Origin: Candidatus Scatousia excrementigallinarum
GTDB lineage: Bacteria; Cyanobacteriota; Vampirovibrionia; Gastranaerophilales; Gastranaerophilaceae
Direction of reading: 5' to 3'
Assembly (NCBI GenBank): GCA_018711035.1
Contig: DVIU01000117.1
Coordinates: 1 to 38,598 of the forward strand
DNA: 38,598 nt
The notes under the pieces are model-generated. The model was not told the origin of the DNA. It saw nothing but the letters and a program-made list of their open reading frames with translations, and searched no databases. This document shows, one piece after another, positions 1 through 6,923 of the stretch; positions within the stretch are counted from its first letter, which is position 1; the number at the start of each line of letters is the position of its first letter. Made by a program: the position numbers and the translations under genes.

Positions 1-1
1 A

Positions 2-751
2 TTTGAATCAGAAAATAGCATTAGTGATTATGATATTCTTGCACAAGAGTGTTCAAAAATATTAGAATCGCAAAATTCGGATAATTTGGATGAACTTTTT
101 ATCTTAGGAGGCTCATCCGGTGGTGCAAGACCAAAGATTTTAACATCAATTGACAACGAGGATTGGATTATTAAGTTTCCTTCCTCATCTGATCCTAAAA
201 ATATTGGGGAAAAAGAATATCAATATTCCTTATGTGCAAAAAATTGCGGAATAAATATGACGGAAACAAGGCTTTTTCCCTCAAAAATTTGTTCAGGATA
301 TTTTGGGATAAAAAGGTTTGACCGCAAAAATGGTAAAAAAGTTCATATGGTATCCGCAAGCGGGCTGTTAGAAACAAGTCACAGGTTTCCTAATCTTGAT
401 TACAATACATTGATGAAATTAACACTTGAATTAACAAGAAATTATCAGGATATTGAACAGTTAATCAGGTTAATGTGCTTTAATGTGTTTGCACATAACA
501 GAGATGACCATTCAAAGAATTTTTCTTTTCTTTTTGATGATACAAAAAAAGAATGGCATTTATCTCCTGCGTATGATTTGACTTATAGTTTTTCATTTAA
601 TGGCGAACACGCAACAACAATCAACGGAGAAGGCAAAAATCCGACTTTAGATGATATTCTAGCTGTAGCAAAAAATATAGGACTCAAGGAAAAACTAGCA
701 CAAGATATTACATTAGATATTCAGGAAAAATGTTCAAAATTATTCAATTAA
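2..751 (+). CDS. hipA: HipA-family serine/threonine kinase, 5'-truncated by the window edge
   Basis: Frame 2 is open from the first base, and the ORF-track start at 86 is a TTG inside the gene, so the N-terminus lies outside the window. The protein has the HipA glycine-rich loop (GGSSGGARPK), the catalytic segment AHNRDDHSKNFSF with its Asp and Asn, and the metal-binding LSPAYDLTYS block near the C-terminus. HipA kinases phosphorylate targets such as glutamyl-tRNA synthetase and usually pair with a HipB DNA-binding antitoxin, whose gene would lie upstream and is not visible. All kinase motifs present look intact. The family call is strong. Whether this is a toxin-antitoxin unit or a stand-alone kinase cannot be decided here. 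Confidence 0.85.
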   Translation, partial: FESENSISDYDILAQECSKILESQNSDNLDELFILGGSSGGARPKILTSIDNEDWIIKFPSSSDPKNIGEKEYQYSLCAKNCGINMTETRLFPSKICSGYFGIKRFDRKNGKKVHMVSASGLLETSHRFPNLDYNTLMKLTLELTRNYQDIEQLIRLMCFNVFAHNRDDHSKNFSFLFDDTKKEWHLSPAYDLTYSFSFNGEHATTINGEGKNPTLDDILAVAKNIGLKEKLAQDITLDIQEKCSKLFN

Positions 752-820
752 TCTCATCTTTTTGTGTATTTAATCTTTGAACAAAAGTTTCTTTATAATG
801 ATGTTTAGGGTTTATGAAAA

Positions 821-1738
821 ATGATTGATTACGATGGTTTACTGAAAAAAATTCCAAGGGTAAAGAAAATTCTCGATGATGGCTCCAACAGCACCCTTTA
901 CCACTATACAAAGCCTGAAAAGCTCCTTAGTATTTTGGAATCCGGCACCGTACGATTTTCCAATGCACTTTATCTTAATGATAAGGAAGAAGTTACTTAC
1001 TCCTACAGGCTTATTGTAAATCTTATAGACGAAATTCCGCAGCTTAATCCTGAATTATTCTCCAGGATTAAGGAACACTTCTACAAAAAGTACAAAAATA
1101 TAATAGACGGCGACGACAGCTTTTTAAATAAATACGAGTATTATACAATATCATTTTCCACGGACAGCGATAATCTTACATTATGGAACAACTATTCCAA
1201 AGGTCAGACTTATACGGGTTACAACATAGGTTTTTGCAAGAAAGATTTAATTGCAGATATGGAGCGTCAGGGATTTCATTCTGTTTACGGAAACATTATA
1301 TATAAGCAGGAAACTCAGATAACTGTTTTGAAACTCATTTTTGAGAAATGGAACAGACAATTCGAAAAGCAGCTCAGCACTAAGAAAACTCAGAAAAATC
1401 TCGAAAAATGTCAGGATATATTATTTGAATTAATTGATATTTTAAGCATAATTAGTTTATTTTTCAAAAACCCGCATTTTAAAGACGAAAAAGAATACAG
1501 GATAATATTCATAAGCAATTTCAGCCCAACTTCTTACAAGCAAACGAAAATATTTGAAAAGAACGGTTTATTTATACCGTATATAGAATACAAGTTTTTA
1601 AAACGAACGGTGAGTTCAATAAACATCGGGCCGACGCTTGATGAAAATATATTCTACACAAGCACTTGCCGGATGCTTGCTAACTTCGGATATGAAAAGA
1701 AAACAATTAACCGTTCAAAAATACCTTTAAGATATTAA
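821..1738 (+). CDS. DUF2971-type protein of unknown function
   Basis: A 305-residue soluble protein with no signal peptide or membrane segment. Its N-terminal block (YHYTKPEKLLSILESGTVRF followed by SNALYLNDKEEV) matches the DUF2971 pattern of a Tyr-His-Tyr motif, a short helix and an Asn-Asp-x-Glu motif. Later FKDEKEYRIIF resembles the conserved K-x-E-x-E-W/Y-R block of that family. DUF2971 proteins often sit in accessory or defence-like neighbourhoods, and their activity is not established to my knowledge. A TATAAT lies about 20 nt upstream of the ATG and an AGGG is a weak ribosome-binding site. The gene may be independent of hipA, 69 nt upstream. The family call is from memory of the motif. 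Confidence 0.7.
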   Translation: MIDYDGLLKKIPRVKKILDDGSNSTLYHYTKPEKLLSILESGTVRFSNALYLNDKEEVTYSYRLIVNLIDEIPQLNPELFSRIKEHFYKKYKNIIDGDDSFLNKYEYYTISFSTDSDNLTLWNNYSKGQTYTGYNIGFCKKDLIADMERQGFHSVYGNIIYKQETQITVLKLIFEKWNRQFEKQLSTKKTQKNLEKCQDILFELIDILSIISLFFKNPHFKDEKEYRIIFISNFSPTSYKQTKIFEKNGLFIPYIEYKFLKRTVSSINIGPTLDENIFYTSTCRMLANFGYEKKTINRSKIPLRY

Positions 1739-1744
1739 ATATAT

Positions 1745-1772
1745 AAAGAGCAGACACAACAGCCTGCTCTTT
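1745..1772. terminator. Bidirectional hairpin terminator between DUF2971 gene and hsp20
   Basis: AAAGAGCAG and CTGCTCTTT form a 9-bp stem with a 10-nt loop. The A and T runs at its base make it usable from both strands. It sits between two convergent genes. Confidence 0.6.
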
Positions 1773-1795
1773 ATCTTAGATTGGAGGAAGATTTT

Positions 1796-2251
1796 TTATT
1801 TAATTGCGAGTTTTTTTACGGATTCTTTTTCAGCATAACGTTTAGGTGCATGTATTTTTAAAACGCCGTGTTCAAGTTTTGCTTCTGCCCTGTCAATATC
1901 AATTTCCTGAGGGAAATATACCGTTCTTGAAAATTCACCGTATCTGAACTCTGATTTTTTATAACCTTTTGTATCTTCTTTTGATTCTTCTTCTTTTTTT
2001 GCATTAATAGTAATTGAGTTTTTCTCAATATCAATGTCCAAATCCTCTTTTTTAACTCCCGGTACTTCCGCCCGGACTTCATAATCCTTTTCTTTTTCAG
2101 TAATTTCAACAGGCATAGACATCTTATCAGCTTCTTGTTCAAATCCGTAATCAGGATAATAATTGTCAAAATGCCTGCTTAAAATGGAATTAATTTCATC
2201 ATTAACGGATTTGATAAAATTATCCGGTGCTTTCTTAACTAAAAATCTCAT
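1796..2251 (-). CDS. Hsp20 / alpha-crystallin small heat-shock protein
   Basis: About 151 residues. The alpha-crystallin domain runs from roughly residue 45 to the end, with the usual landmarks: MPVEITEKEKDYEVRAEVPG at the domain start, a RYGEFSRTVYFP strand, and the family A-x-L-x-x-G-V-L motif as AKLEHGVLKI. It is an ATP-independent holdase that binds unfolding proteins in the cytoplasm as an oligomer. I chose the ATG at 2249-2251 because AAAGGAG lies just upstream at good spacing. The ORF-track start three codons earlier is a GTG inside that spacing. The length is ordinary for the family. A 5' leader with potential hairpins precedes it. Confidence 0.93.
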   Translation of the reverse strand: MRFLVKKAPDNFIKSVNDEINSILSRHFDNYYPDYGFEQEADKMSMPVEITEKEKDYEVRAEVPGVKKEDLDIDIEKNSITINAKKEEESKEDTKGYKKSEFRYGEFSRTVYFPQEIDIDRAEAKLEHGVLKIHAPKRYAEKESVKKLAIK

Positions 2252-2266
2252 ACTCAACACTCCTTT

Positions 2267-2330
2267 CAGTTTATATCTAATCGGCTTGCCGGGTCAGCTA
2301 ATCTTTAGCGGCTCTCATCAACCACACTTA
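2267..2330 (-). promoter_or_regulatory. Possible structured 5' leader of hsp20
   Basis: Read on the minus strand, the region between a weak -10-like AATATA and the hsp20 ribosome-binding site contains GCTAA-AGA-TTAGC (2297-2309) and CGG-CAAG-CCG hairpins in an otherwise AT-rich setting. This could be a temperature-responsive leader or simply a structured UTR. I do not recognise a known riboswitch or a CIRCE operator. Confidence 0.25.
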
Positions 2331-2407
2331 TATTATTTATCCGTTTTAAAAAAAACCTTCATTTTTTAACCAAAATTTAACAATCCGACGAATTCTGCAA
2401 ATTATGA

Positions 2408-2413
2408 TAAAAT
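2408..2413 (+). promoter_or_regulatory. -10 element of acyl-ACP thioesterase gene, leaderless type
   Basis: TAAAAT ends 6 nt before the ATG at 2420, and no purine-rich ribosome-binding site lies between them. Transcription would start at or next to the start codon. Confidence 0.45.
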
Positions 2414-2419
2414 AACCCT

Positions 2420-3160
2420 ATGATTATTAACGGTTATGTGGAAAATATTAATGTAAAATATTCCGAAATGGATTACAATAAGGCTTTAAAACCATTTTCG
2501 CTTCTGAATTATCTTCAGGATATCGCAAGCAAAAATGCAGAAGATTTAGGCTTCGGTTATTCATTTATTACGCCTAAAAACATCGCCTGGTTTCTTTTAA
2601 AATATCATATGGAATTTAATAACTATCCGGTTGACGTGAAAAATTTAACTCTGAAAACTCAGCCGCGCGGATATAACAAACTTTTTGCATACAGAGATTT
2701 TGAATTTTTTGAAGGCGGCAGACTGCTCGGTCGTGCAGCAAGTGTATGGTCGCTTGTAGATATTTCAACACGCGCTCTTATACCGATAAACACAGGACTT
2801 GAAAATAACCCTAAAATGCCGGTTTATGAAAAACAGGAAGGGGATTTGAACTTTGAAAAAATCAGACCGCTGTCAAAAATCGACATTGAAAAAGAGTTTG
2901 AAGTCCGCTACAACGACATCGATGTAAACAAACATGCAAACAACGGAAACTATATTATCTGGGCTTTTGAGCCGCTGAGTTTCGACTTTAAATCATCACA
3001 TAAAATTAAAACTCTTGATATGGTTTTCAAAAAAGAAATCAAATTCGGCGAAAAACTGATTTCTCAAGTAGAAGTAAAAGACGATTTTACAACTGTACAT
3101 GTGCTTAAAAATGCAGAAAGTAAAGAAGAATTATGTCTAATTCAGTGCAGGTGGGTATGA
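2420..3160 (+). CDS. Acyl-ACP thioesterase (FatA/FatB-like double hot-dog)
   Basis: A 246-residue cytoplasmic protein resembling bacterial acyl-ACP thioesterases (PF01643), which hydrolyse acyl-ACP to free fatty acid. The first hot-dog domain begins with VKYSEMDYNKALKPFSLLNY and includes the helix QDIASKNAEDLGFGY. The second begins near residue 155 with VRYNDIDVNKHANNGNYIIW, the family's catalytic Asn/His block. Length is normal. The gene overlaps the following acetyltransferase by ATGA (3157-3160), so the two are probably translated together. It could tune chain length or release in fatty-acid synthesis. A role in the polyene cluster 10 kb away is possible but unsupported. Confidence 0.85.
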   Translation: MIINGYVENINVKYSEMDYNKALKPFSLLNYLQDIASKNAEDLGFGYSFITPKNIAWFLLKYHMEFNNYPVDVKNLTLKTQPRGYNKLFAYRDFEFFEGGRLLGRAASVWSLVDISTRALIPINTGLENNPKMPVYEKQEGDLNFEKIRPLSKIDIEKEFEVRYNDIDVNKHANNGNYIIWAFEPLSFDFKSSHKIKTLDMVFKKEIKFGEKLISQVEVKDDFTTVHVLKNAESKEELCLIQCRWV

Positions 3161-3633
3161 TTGAATTTATAAAAGCAGAAGATATAAAAGAACTCGCGGC
3201 TCTCGCGTCAAAAATCTGGCACGAATACTGGCCTGTTATTCTTTCATCCGAACAGATTAATTATATGGTTGAAAAATTTCAGTCCGAACGAGCAATTAAA
3301 AACCAGATTGAAAATGAAAATTATACTTATTACTTTATAAACGAAAACGGAGAAAACATAGGATATTTCGGAATTTCCGATAAAAAAGATTATATCTTTC
3401 TTTCAAAATTGTATATTTATGGTTCCAATCGCCACAAAGGTATAGGAACAAAGGCTTTTGAAAAAATTAAGGAGCTGGCTGAAGGGAAAAAAATTACTCT
3501 AACTGTAAACAAATACAACTTAAATACTATCAATGCCTACAAAAAATGGGGATTTAAAATACTTGATTCGGTAGTAACCGACATAGGCAATAATTTTGTT
3601 ATGGATGATTACATAATGGAGTATTGTAATTAA
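3157..3633 (+). CDS. GNAT-family N-acetyltransferase
   Basis: A 158-residue single GNAT domain. The acetyl-CoA loop appears as LYIYGSNRHKGIGTKAFE, an R/K-x-x-G-x-G/A motif after the beta-4 strand, followed by ITLTVNKYNLNTINAYKKWGF, the typical beta-5/alpha-4 segment. The start at 3157 (ATG overlapping the thioesterase stop as ATGA, with AGGTGG upstream) is preferred over the ORF-track start at 3133, because it gives MIEFIKAEDIKELAAL, a normal GNAT N-terminus. The substrate is unknown. Translational coupling to the thioesterase suggests co-expression, not a shared pathway. Confidence 0.85.
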   Translation: MIEFIKAEDIKELAALASKIWHEYWPVILSSEQINYMVEKFQSERAIKNQIENENYTYYFINENGENIGYFGISDKKDYIFLSKLYIYGSNRHKGIGTKAFEKIKELAEGKKITLTVNKYNLNTINAYKKWGFKILDSVVTDIGNNFVMDDYIMEYCN

Positions 3634-3675
3634 TGTTTTTATGTTTTAATTATAAATTGAAAGGTCTCTTGAATT

Positions 3676-4809
3676 ATGAAAATACAAAACATTTCTATGC
3701 GTACAAATAACGCCGGCCGCGTGGTTTTCAGCGGCAAAATTATTGACGCCCACGCTCATGTGGGAATATTTGCAGACGGATTAAACAATACCTGTGACAA
3801 ATTCGAAGCAAGCCACTTTAACAGGATTACCGCAAATCCTGTAAATGACGGCCATGATACAGTAGAAAAAATACTTGTTTCAAACCTCAATTGTATTGAT
3901 AACGTAAGCCATGATATGGAAGGCAAGTTAAAAGAAAAAGGTCTTCAGAAAACTTTTTTAAATGAAATTGACGGCAACAGAGAAATTTTAAATATCACAA
4001 AATCAAATCCTGTCCTGAAACCTCTTGCGGTTTGCCAGCCTGACAAAACCCAAAATGCCGATAATATAAGAACAATTTTAAAAGAAGGGCAATTCTACGG
4101 ACTAAAATTCCACCCGCTTCATATGAAGCTTGCCGCCAATGACGCAAAATATGATGACTACATGAAAGTTGCAGAGCAAAATAATCTGCCATGTCTGTTC
4201 CATTGTGACGCAGCAGGATGTAAATACTCCTCACCGGAACAGATTTACGAACTTGCCAAACGCCACCCGAAAGTTCCGGTAATCCTTGCCCATCTCGGTG
4301 CCGGTGAAGATTCGCATTCAAGAGCAGTAAAAGTTCTGCTGGATTCTATCAACAAAGGCGATGCTACGATTTATGCAGACATTTCCTGGGTAGATTGCAA
4401 TTCATCTGACAAAAAAGTCATAACCGATACCCTTAAAAAACTCCAACATACAGAAAAAGGGGATATGACATCCCGTCTGTTATTCGGTACAGATGCACCT
4501 ATAGGAAGATTTGGCGCAGAAGGATTATACGACCAAAATTATTATAGTGAAAATATTAAACAGATTAAAAATTCCATTAAAAATGAATTCGGGCAAGATG
4601 GGGAAAAAATTTCCAATAAACTATTTTATGATAACGCTCAGGAACTTTTCTTCACACAAAAATTCTCACAAAAAACAAAAAAAGAATTGAAAACAAAACA
4701 CGGAATCATAATTGCTGCTGTTCTTCTTGCTGCCGCAGTGCTCGCTAATGCCCTATACAAAGGCCTTAAGAAAAAACCCGAAGAAAAAAATGCCTCACTT
4801 GTAAAATAG
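3676..4809 (+). CDS. Metal-dependent amidohydrolase with C-terminal membrane tail
   Basis: A 377-residue protein of the amidohydrolase-2/TIM-barrel type (PF04909-like). The metal-binding motifs are in order: IIDAHAHVG (HxH) at residues ~23-31, GLKFHPLHMKL near 150, LFHCDAAG near 173, ILAHLGAG near 203 and LFGTDAPIG near 270. The last 45 residues are unusual: a basic stretch, one hydrophobic helix (GIIIAAVLLAAAVLANAL) and a Lys-rich end, so the enzyme is probably tail-anchored in a membrane. The N-terminal 20 residues before the barrel end in VVFSG, like the F-x-G tails of other unknown proteins here. AAAGG precedes the ATG. Substrate unknown. Confidence 0.8.
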   Translation: MKIQNISMRTNNAGRVVFSGKIIDAHAHVGIFADGLNNTCDKFEASHFNRITANPVNDGHDTVEKILVSNLNCIDNVSHDMEGKLKEKGLQKTFLNEIDGNREILNITKSNPVLKPLAVCQPDKTQNADNIRTILKEGQFYGLKFHPLHMKLAANDAKYDDYMKVAEQNNLPCLFHCDAAGCKYSSPEQIYELAKRHPKVPVILAHLGAGEDSHSRAVKVLLDSINKGDATIYADISWVDCNSSDKKVITDTLKKLQHTEKGDMTSRLLFGTDAPIGRFGAEGLYDQNYYSENIKQIKNSIKNEFGQDGEKISNKLFYDNAQELFFTQKFSQKTKKELKTKHGIIIAAVLLAAAVLANALYKGLKKKPEEKNASLVK

Positions 4810-4812
4810 GGG

Positions 4813-4841
4813 TTGACAAATTGTTAGGCTTGCCTTACAAT
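4813..4841 (+). promoter_or_regulatory. Promoter with overlapping DtxR/MntR-type operator
   Basis: TTGACA (4813-4818), a 17-nt spacer and TACAAT (4836-4841) form a near-consensus promoter. The spacer and -10 are covered by the imperfect palindrome TTGTTAGGCTTGCCTTACAA (4821-4840), which resembles the TTAGGTTAGCCTAA core of DtxR/IdeR boxes. The placement predicts repression of the regulator gene by itself when metal is bound. A nearly identical module lies at 6815-6843 on the minus strand. Confidence 0.75.
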
Positions 4842-4869
4842 AATTTTGTAAGTAATTTCGGAGATAAAT

Positions 4870-5298
4870 GTGACAAAGGAAAAACTAAGTTCAAGCCTAG
4901 AAGATTATCTTGAAGTTATATATAATATAATAGATAAGAGCGAAAAAGTACGCGCAATAGATATTTCACGTGAACTTAACGTAAGCCGTGCATCCGTTAC
5001 AGAAGCATTGAAAAAACTTGCCGACAAACAGTTAATCAATTACGGAAGATACGATATGATTTCAATGACCGAAGAAGGTAAAAAGCAGGCTCTAGGTGTC
5101 ATAGAAAAACATAATACTCTGCAATATTTCTTTGAAGAAATTATGGGACTTGAACATGCTGAAGCTGCCACAACAGCTTGTAAAATAGAACATATAATTT
5201 CACAAAATGTTTTGGACAGATTCACTGCCTTGAAAAATTTTCACAAAACCAACCCCGAATATATAGAAGCATTCCAAAAATACTATAGAGACAAATAA
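4870..5298 (+). CDS. DtxR/MntR-family metal-dependent repressor
   Basis: 142 residues, the short MntR-type layout without an SH3-like domain. An N-terminal winged helix (DISRELNVSRASVTEALKKL) is followed by the metal-binding dimerisation domain (EKHNTLQYFFEE, then ACKIEHIIS). Apparent metal ligands by alignment from memory: D12, E15, H81, C104, E107 and H108. D12 is as in manganese-sensing MntR, whereas C104 matches the Cys of iron-sensing DtxR/IdeR, where B. subtilis MntR has Glu. The start codon is GTG with GGAG 7 nt upstream. The promoter carries a matching operator, so it is probably autoregulated. It is followed after 2 nt by a membrane-protein gene in the same operon. Iron versus manganese is undecided. 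Confidence 0.9.
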   Translation: MTKEKLSSSLEDYLEVIYNIIDKSEKVRAIDISRELNVSRASVTEALKKLADKQLINYGRYDMISMTEEGKKQALGVIEKHNTLQYFFEEIMGLEHAEAATTACKIEHIISQNVLDRFTALKNFHKTNPEYIEAFQKYYRDK

Positions 5299-5300
5299 TC

Positions 5301-6323
5301 ATGAATACACTAAAAGTAGCAGGTAAATTTCTCGACCAGCCTATGTTGGTCGCAAAATTTCATAATGCAGTTCCGGCAATTTTAACAACAGCAGCAACAG
5401 CTTATACAGTAAAAGAGGTGTCAAACGAACCGCAGCATAAAAGAAAAAAAGCAGCCGTAAGAATAGGGGCAACAATGGCCTTAACCGTAGCTTCAGCACT
5501 TGCCGCCCCTAAAATTACAAACAAAATTTTTAAAGAGGCTGACGAAATTCCTAAAACAATGAAAGAATTAAAAATTCAGGCCTCCGGACTTGTCGAAGAT
5601 TTCCTCAAAAAAAATCACGTTGATGATAAAACAAAAGAACTTCTGGAAAAAGCCAAAACTAATGTTCTAAAATTTAAAGAAGTAAAAACTCTTTTTAAAA
5701 AATTTGAAAAAAATACCGAAGGCAAAAAACTGTTAAATAATCTGATTCCTGACCCGGAAAATATTGATTCTAAAGAAATCTTCTCTGAAATAGGCCGGCT
5801 TTCGGTATTTGGTCTGATTCCGGTGCTTGGGGGAATTACCGGCGGCATAATAGGAGATAAACTGACTACAAAAAATTGGAAAAAACGAATACCGGATAAG
5901 ATAAAAGAAGGTTCCTACCAGTACCTTGCAAATATCTTCTTATGTAACATAGGGGCAGGCGGAGCCTTAGCGATTATGGAAAAATTTAACATAAAATCAA
6001 AAGCTGCACGCGCCGGAGGAATGGTAGCCGGTATAATTACAACAGGAGTAATCGGCGGTAGTGCTATTGCAAACCTTATCGGAAATAAAATTATTAACCC
6101 TATGTTTGAACACGGTCACAAAGATAAACACAAAAAAGAACACCTTTTTGACGAACGTAAACCTGAACCTCTGGATATCGGACTCCATACGGATGATATC
6201 GCGACCGTTGCGGTAATGTCAGGCTTAAAATGGATTGAACCCGCACTGCCTTTAATGTATTCTGTATCGGGCTACAGAGCAGGAATCGGTTACAGAAACG
6301 GAAATAAAACACATAATAATTAA
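5301..6323 (+). CDS. Unknown multi-span membrane protein co-transcribed with the metalloregulator
   Basis: 340 residues, no family recognised. Hydrophobic Gly/Ala-rich segments lie near residues 50-75, 165-190 (LIPVLGGITGGIIGDKL), 203-225, 235-262 (MVAGIITTGVIGGSAIANLI) and 300-330. They are separated by Lys-rich polar stretches, including a helical region around 80-150. Between segments four and five is a His-rich loop (HGHKDKHKKEHLF) that could bind metal. The gene starts 2 nt after the regulator stop codon and must share its metal-controlled promoter, so a role in metal uptake, efflux or storage is a reasonable inference. It does not look like NRAMP, ZIP, FeoB or a P-type ATPase. The general style resembles the 512-aa and 197-aa proteins elsewhere in the window. 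Confidence 0.75.
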   Translation: MNTLKVAGKFLDQPMLVAKFHNAVPAILTTAATAYTVKEVSNEPQHKRKKAAVRIGATMALTVASALAAPKITNKIFKEADEIPKTMKELKIQASGLVEDFLKKNHVDDKTKELLEKAKTNVLKFKEVKTLFKKFEKNTEGKKLLNNLIPDPENIDSKEIFSEIGRLSVFGLIPVLGGITGGIIGDKLTTKNWKKRIPDKIKEGSYQYLANIFLCNIGAGGALAIMEKFNIKSKAARAGGMVAGIITTGVIGGSAIANLIGNKIINPMFEHGHKDKHKKEHLFDERKPEPLDIGLHTDDIATVAVMSGLKWIEPALPLMYSVSGYRAGIGYRNGNKTHNN

Positions 6324-6634
6324 CACACGATTGGAGCTTTTCCAGTGTCCGCTTTTTTGGCTTACTCCATAAGTTTGACATTCTTCTTAACTTTTGTAAT
6401 GTTAAGTGAATATTCAGAGTTTACAAAAGTATCCTGTTTCATTTGTATTTAAAATAAAGCTTGTCTGAAAATTCAGACAAGCGCAATCAATAGTGTTAAT
6501 AATATGATAAACAATAAGTTAGGATTTTTATTAGTTCAAATTCTATATTAGTTCTTTTTAAAGATTTCTCGCACTGGTGAATTTTATTGTAACCAAAGAT
6601 AATTCCGGGTACAAAATCCTCTTTAACAGCTTAT
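6324..6634. other. 311-nt non-coding stretch downstream of the metal-regulated operons
   Basis: No convincing gene. CTTTTGTAA (6391-6399) and TTACAAAAG (6421-6429) can form a 9-bp stem that may mark the 3' end of the plus operon. The perfect hairpin at 6459-6482 is better suited to the minus strand. The part from 6490 to 6634 would be the 3' untranslated region of the 46-codon minus gene. Confidence 0.4.
6459..6482 (-). terminator. Hairpin terminator for the minus-strand small gene
   Basis: GCTTGTCTGAA and TTCAGACAAGC form a perfect 11-bp inverted repeat. On the minus strand it is followed by TTTATTTTAAAT, as expected for intrinsic termination. On the plus strand there is no T-run. Confidence 0.6.
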
Positions 6635-6775
6635 TTATTTAGCAAAATACTCGTAAGTCTGCATTTTCAGCTTATACATCCCTGAATTTGCGGCATTGAA
6701 AGTACCAAAAGGGAGCGTGATGGCTGCGCCGCCGCAATACAAACTTCTATACAGACTTACGGTATTTACTCTCAT
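6635..6775 (-). CDS. 46-residue small protein under a metal-regulator promoter (not in ORF track)
   Basis: The reading frame gives MRVNTVSLYRSLYCGGAAIT followed by LPFGTFNAANSGMYKLKMQT and YEYFAK, then TAA. A ribosome-binding site (AAGGA) lies 6 nt before the ATG. A TTGACA-17-TACAAT promoter overlapped by DtxR/MntR-type boxes lies 40-68 nt upstream, and a perfect hairpin terminator lies about 150 nt downstream. The product has one Cys, many Tyr and no charged cluster or clear signal peptide. I do not recognise it. Because its promoter almost copies that of the metalloregulator, it is probably induced on metal starvation. The long 3' region leaves room for a dual-function RNA. Confidence 0.6.
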   Translation of the reverse strand: MRVNTVSLYRSLYCGGAAITLPFGTFNAANSGMYKLKMQTYEYFAK

Positions 6776-6791
6776 AATTTCATCCTTAATA

Positions 6792-6843
6792 TGTTAGGTT
6801 TGACTAACAAAACTATTGTAAGGCATGACTAACAATTTGTCAA
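6792..6843 (-). promoter_or_regulatory. Promoter with tandem DtxR/MntR-type operators
   Basis: On the minus strand, TTGACA (6838-6843), 17 nt and TACAAT (6815-6820) form a promoter. The box TTGTTAGTCATGCCTTACAA (6816-6835) covers its spacer and -10. A second box, TTGTTAGTCAAACCTAACA (6792-6810), lies over the expected start of transcription. The first 29 bases differ from the regulator's own promoter at only two positions. Confidence 0.75.
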
Positions 6844-6852
6844 GTATTTTTA

Positions 6853-6861
6853 TGCTATGAT
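6853..6861 (+). promoter_or_regulatory. Extended -10 promoter for the ABC-F gene
   Basis: TGCTATGAT fits an extended -10 element about 60 nt upstream of the ABC-F start. No good -35 is seen. It lies just beyond the minus-strand operators, so the metalloregulator may have little effect on it. Confidence 0.35.
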
Positions 6862-6923
6862 GTTAACAAAGTTGAAATATTTAACCCCGTCACGGCTTGT
6901 GACAAAATAATAAAGGAAAGAAA

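Noticed and set aside
1-751. HipA as a toxin-antitoxin or persistence module
   Set aside because: The N-terminus and any HipB partner lie outside the window, so the module cannot be shown.
2267-2330. SAM-type or other known riboswitch before hsp20 (GACCCGGCAAGCC resembles CCCGGCAACC)
   Set aside because: The remaining conserved SAM-riboswitch elements are missing and a small heat-shock gene is not an expected target.
2420-3160. Acyl-ACP thioesterase as part of the aryl-polyene pathway
   Set aside because: It is 10 kb away with other genes between, and the cluster has its own thioesterase.
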